A program made the position numbers and the translations under genes. From contig JAKALV010000054.1 in the NCBI GenBank assembly GCA_021824055.1, positions 1 through 14,760 on the forward strand: a stretch of 14,760 nt of DNA, given 5' to 3'. Origin of the DNA: Acidobacteriota bacterium (GTDB lineage: Bacteria; Acidobacteriota; Vicinamibacteria; Vicinamibacterales; SCN-69-37). The notes beneath the pieces were generated by a model. That model was not told the DNA's origin. It saw nothing but the letters and a program-made list of their open reading frames with translations, and did no database searches. Positions within the stretch are counted from its first letter, which is position 1. Every line of letters begins with the position of its first letter. Below, in pieces: positions 1 through 6,440 of this stretch.

Positions 1-149
1 CCGAAATGGGCTTCACCTACGACATGCTCGAGCAATACCTGAAGCACGGCGCCACGGCCGTGCCCGCCGACGTGGCCCGACGCATCGAGCAGTTGCAGGC
101 GGTGTCGGATCACAAGCGCGCGCTGCCACCGATTGCTCCAACCGATTAG
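1..149 (+). CDS. nadE: NAD(+) synthetase, C-terminal end (partial)
   Basis: Only the last 48 codons are present, read from position 3 and ending at TAG 147-149. The tail contains GFTYDMLEQYL, then VPADVARRIEQL, then SDHKRALPPIAP. A short helical pair followed by a (S)-x-HKR-x-x-PPI ending is typical of the C-terminus of bacterial NAD synthetases, which amidate nicotinic acid adenine dinucleotide to NAD in the cytoplasm using ATP and ammonia or glutamine. The catalytic P-loop part lies outside the window, so the call rests on the tail alone. A hairpin terminator starts 30 nt after the stop, which suggests the transcript ends here. Family call likely, not certain. Confidence 0.7.
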   Translation, partial: EMGFTYDMLEQYLKHGATAVPADVARRIEQLQAVSDHKRALPPIAPTD

Positions 150-178
150 AACTCTGAGCTGAACTGAGGTTCGATACG

Positions 179-208
179 CGCCCGGTAGGACTCACGTCGT
201 GCCGGGCG
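179..208 (+). terminator. Rho-independent-type terminator after nadE
   Basis: The 8-bp stem CGCCCGGT (179-186) pairs with GCCGGGCG (201-208), with one T-G wobble and a 14-nt loop. It is followed by TTTCTCGTT, a weak T tract. Its position 30 nt past the nadE stop fits termination. The short T run makes it an imperfect intrinsic terminator. Confidence 0.6.
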
Positions 209-210
209 TT

Positions 211-422
211 TCTCGTTCGGGGGACTGACGAACGGGGTTCGGGCGGCTGTCGCCTGTGGTTCGGGGGGCTGCGCATGGCCGTGCGGTTCGGCGAGCAGCC
301 TCGCTTCGCTCAGCGCTCGCCAAAGGTCACCTCATCTCATGACCGAGCGCGGCTCACCTGTCAAGAGAACCTATCCACGGGCGAAGACTCCCGAACCACG
401 GTCGGCAATCCCCCGAACGAGA
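211..422. repeat. 212-bp intergenic stretch with 13-bp terminal inverted repeats
   Basis: This fills most of the 340-bp gap between the convergent ends of nadE and the gamma-glutamyltransferase fusion gene. TCTCGTTCGGGGG (211-223) is the exact reverse complement of CCCCCGAACGAGA (410-422). A second, nested pair is GTGGTTCGGG (256-265) with CCCGAACCAC (390-399). Near the centre is a hairpin, GGCGAGC (290-296) with GCTCGCC (315-321). Nested order suggests a long imperfect stem or a decayed mobile or structured element. The end sequence CCCCCGAAC also recurs in the 9-bp arrays inside the neighbouring gene. I see no convincing gene here; a 103-codon open frame from 275 crosses into the opposite-strand gene and looks like no known protein. 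From 423 to 489 I see nothing definite. Confidence 0.55.
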
Positions 423-489
423 GGCGTCAGCTCATGAACCTCGTTCGAGAGATCCCCGAACTTCGAGGGCGCCAGACCAGATTCACGAA

Positions 490-3400
490 CTATTTGTTGA
501 TTCCCACCGCGCCGTGGCTGCGCCGCGGCTCCGCGCCCGCCTCCACCGTGCCCTTCGCCGGATTCAGAATCACCAGCGACGCGTAGCCCTGGCGCACTTC
601 GCCCTTTCGCCCGATCTTCTGAAACGAGTGCCCGCGCGCTTCAAGGCTTGCGAGAATGGACCGCGGGATGCGGTCTTCGATCTGCGTGCGCGCCTTGCCG
701 TCGGGACCGTTGCCGATCATGATGCGCGGCGCCTCGATCGCCCGCTGCGCGCTCATGCCGCTGTCAATGACGTTGACGATGATGTCGTAGACCGACGCCG
801 GAATCCACGAATTGCCCGCGCAGCCCACCGCCATCTTCGGCGCAAATCCCGGAATGCCGTACGACCCGCCGTCCACCGGCTGCGGCGCAAACAGCATCGT
901 CGGCACGCTGGTCGACGTGGAGCGCATCAGCGGCAGCATCGAGCCGTAGCCGGTGCCGCCGCGGCCACCGCGGAAATGATCGTTGTAGAGAAAGCCCAGC
1001 CCCTTCGAGACGTAGTAGTTCCCGCCCCAGGTGGAGAGCGTCTGCGTGAAGACGATCATGTTGCCGCCGGTGTCGGCCAGGGCGAACGACGTGGTGCCCG
1101 TGCCGATACGCGAGCCGGGGACGATGAGACCCGAGGGTCCAGGGTCCAGAGTCCAGAGTCCAGGGTCCAGAGTCCAGGGTCCAGGGTCCGCAGTGCTCGG
1201 CGCCGGGGCGCCGCCGAAGCGACCGCCGGCCGGAGCCACGTACACCGTGTTCCTGTCGATCAGTTTGAACCGCTCGAGCGCGTGCCCGGGCTCCAAATGA
1301 TTCCCGAGTTCGATGGGCCAGCGATCCGGATCGGCGATGCGGACGCCGCTGTCCTTCACGCGCCACGCTTCGATCAGGTAGTGGAGGAAGTCCGCGTCGT
1401 TGGCGTATGACGCGCCCGGCTTGGGCGTGTAGTTGTTGAGAATCTGCAGCTTCTCGATCATGTCCGCGCCACTTGACACCGGCGGCGGCGCGGAGAACAC
1501 GAGGTTGCCGCGATAGGCGCCCGAGACCGGCCGGCGCTCGATCGCGCGGTACTGCGCCAGGTCTTCCGCGGTGATGATGCCGCCGTTGGCCGCGAAGTCC
1601 TCGACGATGCGCCTGGCGATGGACCCGCGATAGAACGACTGTGCGCCTTCCTGCGCCAGCGTGCGCAGTGTTCCGGCGTAGTCCTTGTTCGTGAAGCGAT
1701 CGCCCGCCTTCGGCACCTTGCCGCCCGGCATGAAGACCTTCATCGACTCGGGGTACTTCGCGAACTGCGCGCGCCCCTCCGCGATCGTCGTCGGCAACGC
1801 CTCATCCAGAATGAAGCCCTCGTCGGCGATCTTGATCGCGGGCGCGATGATGTCGGCCCAGCTCACGTTCTTGCTGCCGTACTTCTGATAGAGCAGGTCC
1901 ATGCCGGCCACGATGCCCGGAATGTTGGTGACGCTGGGGCCGTCGGTCGCGGTGCGGCTGCCGTTCGGATTGAAGATCTTCGGATTGTCCGTGGTGGCGT
2001 GCCCTGGCGTCATGTCCTTGAAGTCGATCGCAACGGGCTCGGACATCCCTTTGAGAAACAGCAGGCACATGCCGTCGCCGCCGATGCTCGACGCGTCGGG
2101 TTCGGTCACGCCCAGCGCGAAGTCCACGGCGATCGCGGCGTCGACGATGTTGCCGCCCCTGGCCAGGATGTCGGCGCCGGCTTGCGACGCGAGCGGATTG
2201 CCGGACGTCACGACCGCGCGCGTGGCTTCGGCGCCGCGCTTGATGAGCGGTTGCTCGGCCACCATCCGGTCGATGACATCCTCAGCGGCCTTCGCATCCT
2301 TCGCGGCCACGGCGTCGCCGCGGTACTTCGTCCTCAGCGCATCCCACTCGCTCGATGACGGGCCGCTGGAGTAATAGAGCGACTTCAGCGACGTCCACAC
2401 GCGATCGAACGCGTCGGCGAACTGTGCGGTCAACGTCGCGTCGGCGGTCGGCACGGTGGCGGCGTTGGCATCGACGGGCCGCGGCGCGGCCACGCGCCAC
2501 AGCGTGTAGTCCTTTGCGTCGGCAAACAGCATCGGCACGTCGTCATCATTGCGGCGCGGATCGCCGTTGTACCCGGGATCGGTCGGCTCGTAGGTTGCGA
2601 TCAGCAACTGCTCGCCATCCGGCGACCATGCGGCGATGCCGCCGTGCCTGGACGCCAGGACCGGCAACTCCGCGGGATCCACCGGCGAGCCGCCATGTCC
2701 GCCACTGAATCCCCGCCCCGCAAAGGCCTGCACCGCGGCTCCGGAACCCCCCGAACCTCTCGAACCTCTCGAACCCCCCGAACTCGCCGGTACCTGAATG
2801 GCCCAGATCGCCGCCTGCGCGCCAAGACCGGCGGAGTACGCGATGCGCTTGCTGTCGGGCGCCCACGCCGGTGCGCTCTCCGCGCCGGCCGTCTTTGTCA
2901 CGCGCACCGTGCGCGGCTTCGCGGCCGCATCGGTCGCCACTTCGCGCGCCCAGATATCGATTTCGCCGGCCGCCGATTCGCGATCCGAGACGAACGCGAC
3001 CCACTCTCCATCGGGCGACACGCGCGGCTGCCACTCGGCCGCGTCATCCGGCGTCAGCTTCGTCGTCACCGCCCCTCCCGAACCCCTCGAACCCCCCGAA
3101 CTGGTGTAAATCGCCCAAGCGCCCTTCACCGGGCGATGGGCGTAGATGATCCGTCCGTCCCTCGTGAATGACGGCCACCGTTCATCGCCGGCCTCGCTCG
3201 TCACTTTCGTCGCGGCGCCGCCCGCGGCCGGCACCGTCCACACATCGAACTGCCCGTTGGTTTCGGCGGCAAACGCGATCGTCTTGCCATCCGGAGAGAA
3301 TGCGGCGTCACGCTCGCTGGTGAAACCACCAGGCGTGATGCTCAAACGCTTCTGATCTTTTCCATCCGGCGCCATCGTCCACAGCTGATCGAACCAGCTG

Positions 3401-3540
3401 ACGACGAGCCGCTTCCCGTCGGGCGACCAGGCGGCCTCTCGCACGCCGGGCGCCAGCGACTGCGCGTGCAGAAACACGCCGGTAGAAAGCGGCGCCAGAC
3501 CGAGGGCGAACACCGCGAACATCAAGACGCGACGGGACAT
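490..3540 (-). CDS. Secreted TolB-type propeller / gamma-glutamyltransferase fusion
   Basis: 1016 residues. Residues 1-27 form a signal peptide (hydrophobic run ending near LHAQ), so it is exported. Residues about 30-330 carry six PD40/TolB-like blades, each with an SPDGK-like turn (about 39, 81, 127, 173, 227, 306). Residues about 375-425 (FDRVWTSLKSLYY...) resemble the tricorn C1 helical domain. From about 435 to the end it aligns by eye with E. coli gamma-glutamyltranspeptidase, an N-terminal nucleophile hydrolase that cleaves itself into two chains. Shared landmarks are NPLASQAG, APPPVSSG (about 690) and GTTSFALAD, where Thr816 is the likely nucleophile. Several E. coli substrate-binding residues differ: Arg114 is Lys508, and the PGGS motif is AGNS. 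The substrate may therefore not be a gamma-glutamyl amide. Three short tandem arrays are inserted in frame. The start is fixed by AAGGAG 5 nt upstream. Family call is firm; substrate unknown. Confidence 0.9.
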   Translation of the reverse strand: MSRRVLMFAVFALGLAPLSTGVFLHAQSLAPGVREAAWSPDGKRLVVSWFDQLWTMAPDGKDQKRLSITPGGFTSERDAAFSPDGKTIAFAAETNGQFDVWTVPAAGGAATKVTSEAGDERWPSFTRDGRIIYAHRPVKGAWAIYTSSGGSRGSGGAVTTKLTPDDAAEWQPRVSPDGEWVAFVSDRESAAGEIDIWAREVATDAAAKPRTVRVTKTAGAESAPAWAPDSKRIAYSAGLGAQAAIWAIQVPASSGGSRGSRGSGGSGAAVQAFAGRGFSGGHGGSPVDPAELPVLASRHGGIAAWSPDGEQLLIATYEPTDPGYNGDPRRNDDDVPMLFADAKDYTLWRVAAPRPVDANAATVPTADATLTAQFADAFDRVWTSLKSLYYSSGPSSSEWDALRTKYRGDAVAAKDAKAAEDVIDRMVAEQPLIKRGAEATRAVVTSGNPLASQAGADILARGGNIVDAAIAVDFALGVTEPDASSIGGDGMCLLFLKGMSEPVAIDFKDMTPGHATTDNPKIFNPNGSRTATDGPSVTNIPGIVAGMDLLYQKYGSKNVSWADIIAPAIKIADEGFILDEALPTTIAEGRAQFAKYPESMKVFMPGGKVPKAGDRFTNKDYAGTLRTLAQEGAQSFYRGSIARRIVEDFAANGGIITAEDLAQYRAIERRPVSGAYRGNLVFSAPPPVSSGADMIEKLQILNNYTPKPGASYANDADFLHYLIEAWRVKDSGVRIADPDRWPIELGNHLEPGHALERFKLIDRNTVYVAPAGGRFGGAPAPSTADPGPWTLDPGLWTLDPGPSGLIVPGSRIGTGTTSFALADTGGNMIVFTQTLSTWGGNYYVSKGLGFLYNDHFRGGRGGTGYGSMLPLMRSTSTSVPTMLFAPQPVDGGSYGIPGFAPKMAVGCAGNSWIPASVYDIIVNVIDSGMSAQRAIEAPRIMIGNGPDGKARTQIEDRIPRSILASLEARGHSFQKIGRKGEVRQGYASLVILNPAKGTVEAGAEPRRSHGAVGINK
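1136..1189. repeat. Heptamer tandem array inside the transferase domain
   Basis: Eight head-to-tail copies of RGTCCAG, period exactly 7 (GTCC at 1137, 1144, 1151, 1158, 1165, 1172, 1179, 1186). Three units make 21 nt, so the minus strand encodes a 7-residue repeat, PWTLDPG then LWTLDPG, at residues about 785-802. It lies about 14 residues before the predicted nucleophile Thr816, in the segment that would become the tail of the large chain after autocleavage. E. coli enzyme has no such insert. Confidence 0.9.
2743..2785. repeat. Nonamer tandem array in the propeller domain (5 copies)
   Basis: Unit CGAACCYCY, period 9, with GAAC at 2744, 2753, 2762, 2771 and 2780. On the coding (minus) strand it gives the Gly/Ser/Arg linker SGGSRGSRGSGGSG at residues about 253-266, between two propeller blades. 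A 9-bp unit preserves the frame whatever the copy number. Confidence 0.88.
3074..3101. repeat. Nonamer tandem array in the propeller domain (3 copies)
   Basis: Same family as the array at 2743-2785. CGAAC occurs at 3079, 3088 and 3097, period 9. It encodes SGGSRGSGG at residues about 148-156, in the loop after a propeller strand (AIYTS). Two arrays of one family in two loops of one gene suggest repeated seeding or slippage rather than chance. Confidence 0.82.
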
Positions 3541-3545
3541 CGGGA

Positions 3546-3551
3546 CTCCTT
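3546..3551 (-). promoter_or_regulatory. Ribosome binding site of the fusion gene
   Basis: The minus strand reads AAGGAG, then 5 nt, then ATG at 3540. This is a near-consensus Shine-Dalgarno and confirms the start in front of the signal peptide. Confidence 0.8.
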
Positions 3552-3562
3552 ATTTGCAGTAC

Positions 3563-3615
3563 GTAGGGCGGAGCTTCAGCTCCGCCGGTCAGGCCGAGCT
3601 GAAGCTGGGCCCTAC
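3563..3615. repeat. Imperfect hairpin repeat between two minus-strand genes
   Basis: GTAGGGC (3563-3569) pairs with GCCCTAC (3609-3615), and AGCTTCAGCTC (3572-3582) pairs with GAGCTGAAGCT (3596-3606). A 2x2 mismatch separates them, and a further GCC/GGC pairing extends the stem to a 5-nt loop. The stem lies in the 94-bp gap after the transketolase-like gene (stop at 3635) and upstream of the fusion gene. It could act as a transcript-end or processing hairpin. There is no T tract on the minus strand next to it, so it looks more like a REP-type repeat than an intrinsic terminator. Confidence 0.65.
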
Positions 3616-3634
3616 CTACGCACGACGCGACGTG

Positions 3635-5893
3635 CTACCGGTTCCGCAGAATCCCGTCAGCCAGGGCTTCAGCCGTCATGCCGAAATGCTTCCAGACATC
3701 GATGAAATGTTCGGACGGCGCCACCTGCGGATTGCCGAGGCCGTAGTGCTCGAGCGCCACGCGGCCGCCGAGATGACCGGCGGCAAACGCCGCGAACCCG
3801 CGCAGCCCGGCGCTGCCGGTGCCGATCAAACCGTCTTCGATTGTCAGCACGGTCTTGTAGCGCCCGGCAATGCCGGCCATGAAGTCATCGGCCAGCGGGA
3901 AGCCGTTGATCACGTACACGTCGGACGGCACGCCCTTCGCCATCGCCTGCTCGCTGGCCTCGCCGGCGAGATACGACGGCGCGCCGACGGCGAGGATCGC
4001 GACCGTCGCGCCGGCGTTCGTGCGATACGGCGTCGCGGGCGTCCAGGCATCCGTCACCGACCAGAGCGGATCCTGCGATCCCTGACGGGTCAGCACCGGC
4101 ACGTTGTCGCGCGGAACGGCGACGATGTGGCCGCCGTAGTGGGCGGCGGCGTCACGCACGGCAACGAAGGCCGCGCGCGCGTCCGACGGCGCGTAGAAGC
4201 GATGCAGGTACGGGATGTAGCCGAGCGCGAGGTTGATCCAGTCGAGGCTCCAGCCGGAAAAATGATCGCGGCCGGTGCACGCGCCCACGTGCGACAGGTG
4301 CATCGTCACGTTCAGCCCCTCGTTGCGGCCCGTCAGGTTGCGCTGGTACCGCCACATCTCAAACCCTTCGCGCGCGATGCCTTCGAGGAACGCGGCGAAT
4401 GTGGATACGACGTTGAACTGCGGGCCCGCGCCCGTGAACGCGAGGCCGTCGGTCAGGAGCGTCGCCGCCTGCTCCTCGATGCTCATCTCGAAGTGATGGC
4501 CGGCCGGCAACAGCGCCACCGCCTTGCCGAGTTTGGTCGACGGATCGAGATCGCACGAGACGACGAACATTTGACCGGAGTACTTCTTCGCGACGGCGGC
4601 ATACGCCGCCTCGGACCCGGCCCGCGGCGACACCCACGTGTCGGTGCCCGGCAGCGCGATGCCGCCCACGTCCGCGTCGCTCAGCACCAGATTCGGCGTG
4701 CCCTTGTCCGGTCGGGCCGATGTGACCACGACGCGCGGCGCCGCCGAGCGAAGCCGCGCCAGCGCGGCGGTTTCATCCGCCGTCAACTGCAGCATCGGGT
4801 GCGCCAGCGCCGCCGCCTCGTCCCGACCCTTCATGCCGCCGTCATGGTGATCCTTGCCGCCGGCGAGGTTGTTGACCAGGAACAGGCACTCGATCATCGA
4901 CGGCACGTCGCGAAAGCTCATCTGCACGCCGGGGATCCAGATCTCGGTGTCCATCGCGACGTTGTGCGCCGCGGCGAACTTCGACACGTCGCCGGCGATG
5001 CCGTGCAGCTCGCCAAACGTCTCGAGCGTGACCTTCCTGCCCGGCGCCGAGCGGTAGCCCACCGGATAGATGAGGCTGGGCGTGCCGTCGCGGCCCAGGC
5101 GGAACGCGTCCGCGTAGGCCTGAAACAACGCGCGACGGTCGTGCAGCGACGACACTTCGAGGATCTCGATGCCCAGGCTCCGCACGATCGGCCGCGGATC
5201 CCGGTTCAACACATGCGCCGTCGTTCCCGACAGCTGGATGCCGTTGCGATGCATCACGAACGTGATCGGCGCATGGTGCAGGCTGGCCGCGAGAAATCCG
5301 TTCAGCGCCTGGCCCGAGACCCACCCCGCGTCGCCCGTGTGGCAGATCACCATCGCGTTGAGGCCCTTGCTGGCGCGCAGTCCGAGCGCCTGTCCCGTGG
5401 CGACCGGCACCATCACGCCGAGGCGTCCGGCGCTGAGCTCGGTGCCGCCCGGCACCCACGATACGTGGCCGGCGATATCGAGACTGCGCCGGAACGCACT
5501 GATCACGTGCGCTTCGTCGAGAAAGCCCAGCGCCGCAAGCGCGCCGTAGTAGCCGATGCTCGTGTGCCCGTGCTCGATCGTGTAATGGCGGCGGTCGTGA
5601 TCGATGCTGGCCAGCGTCATCAGCAACGCAGGGATCAGGTCGAGACTGCCGCCGAGGTGATCGGTGTCCCCTGCCCGCCCGAGCGACGCGGCGGCTTTGA
5701 TGGCAATCGCGGCCGCGCGCTTCTCGAGCGCGGCCAGCGTCGTCTCGTCGGCGGGTGACAAGAGTCCGGCGGCCGGGTCCAACGTGAACGGCAGCACACG
5801 CGATTCGAAGCGCGCGCCCAACGACGGCGACGCGGCGATCAGCGCGGCGTTGCGGACGTCCTGAGCAGCGTCGGCAATATTCTGATGAGTCAA
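3635..5893 (-). CDS. Transketolase-like thiamine-diphosphate enzyme
   Basis: 752 residues, cytoplasmic. The N-terminal half carries HYTIEHGHTSIGYYGAL (103-119) and the diphosphate-binding motif GDAGWVSGQ (187-195), followed by HRNGIQLSG (215-223). These match the GDG...N motif of transketolases, with Asp188 and Asn217 as the likely Mg ligands and Ala in place of the last Gly. The pyrimidine domain has MSIEEQAATLL (470-480), where Glu474 fits the glutamate that activates the cofactor. A C-terminal transketolase-type domain follows (VAILAVGAPSYLA, KTVLTIEDG). Family members transfer two-carbon ketol units, but this one is divergent and I cannot name the substrates. The frame has an in-frame stop just upstream, and the only sensible start is TTG at 5893, with no Shine-Dalgarno but TAAACT 9 nt upstream. 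Divergent from the membrane protein gene at 5947. Confidence 0.85.
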   Translation of the reverse strand: MTHQNIADAAQDVRNAALIAASPSLGARFESRVLPFTLDPAAGLLSPADETTLAALEKRAAAIAIKAAASLGRAGDTDHLGGSLDLIPALLMTLASIDHDRRHYTIEHGHTSIGYYGALAALGFLDEAHVISAFRRSLDIAGHVSWVPGGTELSAGRLGVMVPVATGQALGLRASKGLNAMVICHTGDAGWVSGQALNGFLAASLHHAPITFVMHRNGIQLSGTTAHVLNRDPRPIVRSLGIEILEVSSLHDRRALFQAYADAFRLGRDGTPSLIYPVGYRSAPGRKVTLETFGELHGIAGDVSKFAAAHNVAMDTEIWIPGVQMSFRDVPSMIECLFLVNNLAGGKDHHDGGMKGRDEAAALAHPMLQLTADETAALARLRSAAPRVVVTSARPDKGTPNLVLSDADVGGIALPGTDTWVSPRAGSEAAYAAVAKKYSGQMFVVSCDLDPSTKLGKAVALLPAGHHFEMSIEEQAATLLTDGLAFTGAGPQFNVVSTFAAFLEGIAREGFEMWRYQRNLTGRNEGLNVTMHLSHVGACTGRDHFSGWSLDWINLALGYIPYLHRFYAPSDARAAFVAVRDAAAHYGGHIVAVPRDNVPVLTRQGSQDPLWSVTDAWTPATPYRTNAGATVAILAVGAPSYLAGEASEQAMAKGVPSDVYVINGFPLADDFMAGIAGRYKTVLTIEDGLIGTGSAGLRGFAAFAAGHLGGRVALEHYGLGNPQVAPSEHFIDVWKHFGMTAEALADGILRNR

Positions 5894-5946
5894 AGCGCGG
5901 ACAGTTTAACAAAGGCAGACGGCAAAAGCCGACCGTATGTGAAAAG
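5894..5946. promoter_or_regulatory. Divergent intergenic promoter region
   Basis: 53 bp separate the starts of two diverging genes, so both promoters must lie here or within the genes. Toward the minus strand there is TAAACT (5903-5908), 9 nt before the TTG start. Toward the plus strand there is TATGTG (5936-5941), 5 nt before the ATG, a weak -10 match. Neither start has a clear Shine-Dalgarno. Inference from position and motif only. Confidence 0.4.
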
Positions 5947-6435
5947 ATGGATCCAGTGAGACTCGCGTCGCTTCTGTTGTCAGCTGTGTGGATCGGTGGG
6001 CTGGCCGTGCTCGGCGGGGTGGCGGCGCCGGCGGTCTTCGCGGTGTTGCAGGCGCACGATCCGGTGGCCGGCCGCACGATGGCCGGTGAGCTGTTCGGCG
6101 CCATCCTGCTGCGCTATCAGCACATCCTGTGGATCGCCGGCGCGCTGCAACTGGGACTGATCGGCGCGCGCGCGGCGCTCGGCCCGCGGCCGCGCCGCTT
6201 CAAACTGCAGATCATCGTGCTGCTGTTGATGCTGGCGGCCACAAGCTACTCCGCGCTGGTGATCGCGCCGAAGATCGACCAGATCCGTGCGTCAACGCCG
6301 GGCACGATCGCCGCGCTCGCGGACGACAGCCCGGTGAAGCGCGAGTTCGGCCGGCTGCACGGCTTCTCCAGCGGGCTCATGGCGCTGGCGTTCGCCGGCG
6401 CGCTCGTCCTGTTCTGGTTCGACTCGAGGGAATGA
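5947..6435 (+). CDS. DUF4149-type four-helix membrane protein
   Basis: 162 residues with four predicted transmembrane helices at about 6-30, 54-76, 84-106 and 138-158. LSAVWIGGLAVLGGVAAPAVF near the start, and a short loop with AGRTMAGELF before helix 2, match the DUF4149 / TMEM205-like family of small inner-membrane proteins. Its function is not established. A polar loop (KIDQIRASTPG...KREFGRLHG) connects helices 3 and 4. The start ATG follows GTGAAAAG, which is no more than a weak ribosome site. The gene ends 5 nt before the stop of the opposing gene, so the two transcripts overlap at their ends. Confidence 0.8.
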   Translation: MDPVRLASLLLSAVWIGGLAVLGGVAAPAVFAVLQAHDPVAGRTMAGELFGAILLRYQHILWIAGALQLGLIGARAALGPRPRRFKLQIIVLLLMLAATSYSALVIAPKIDQIRASTPGTIAALADDSPVKREFGRLHGFSSGLMALAFAGALVLFWFDSRE

Positions 6436-6440
6436 GCAGG

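Noticed and set aside
3554..5758. 734-codon plus-strand open frame
   Set aside because: It is antisense to the transketolase-like gene; the translation is rich in Arg, His and Ala without any recognisable domain, while the minus-strand frame has complete enzyme motifs.
4842..6104. 420-codon minus-strand open frame
   Set aside because: It overlaps the transketolase-like gene in another frame, is Arg/Ala-rich without motifs, and crosses into the divergent gene. It is a shadow of GC-rich codon use.
6436..6440. Terminator between the two convergent genes
   Set aside because: Only 5 nt separate the stops, and I see no stem with a T tract on either strand across them.
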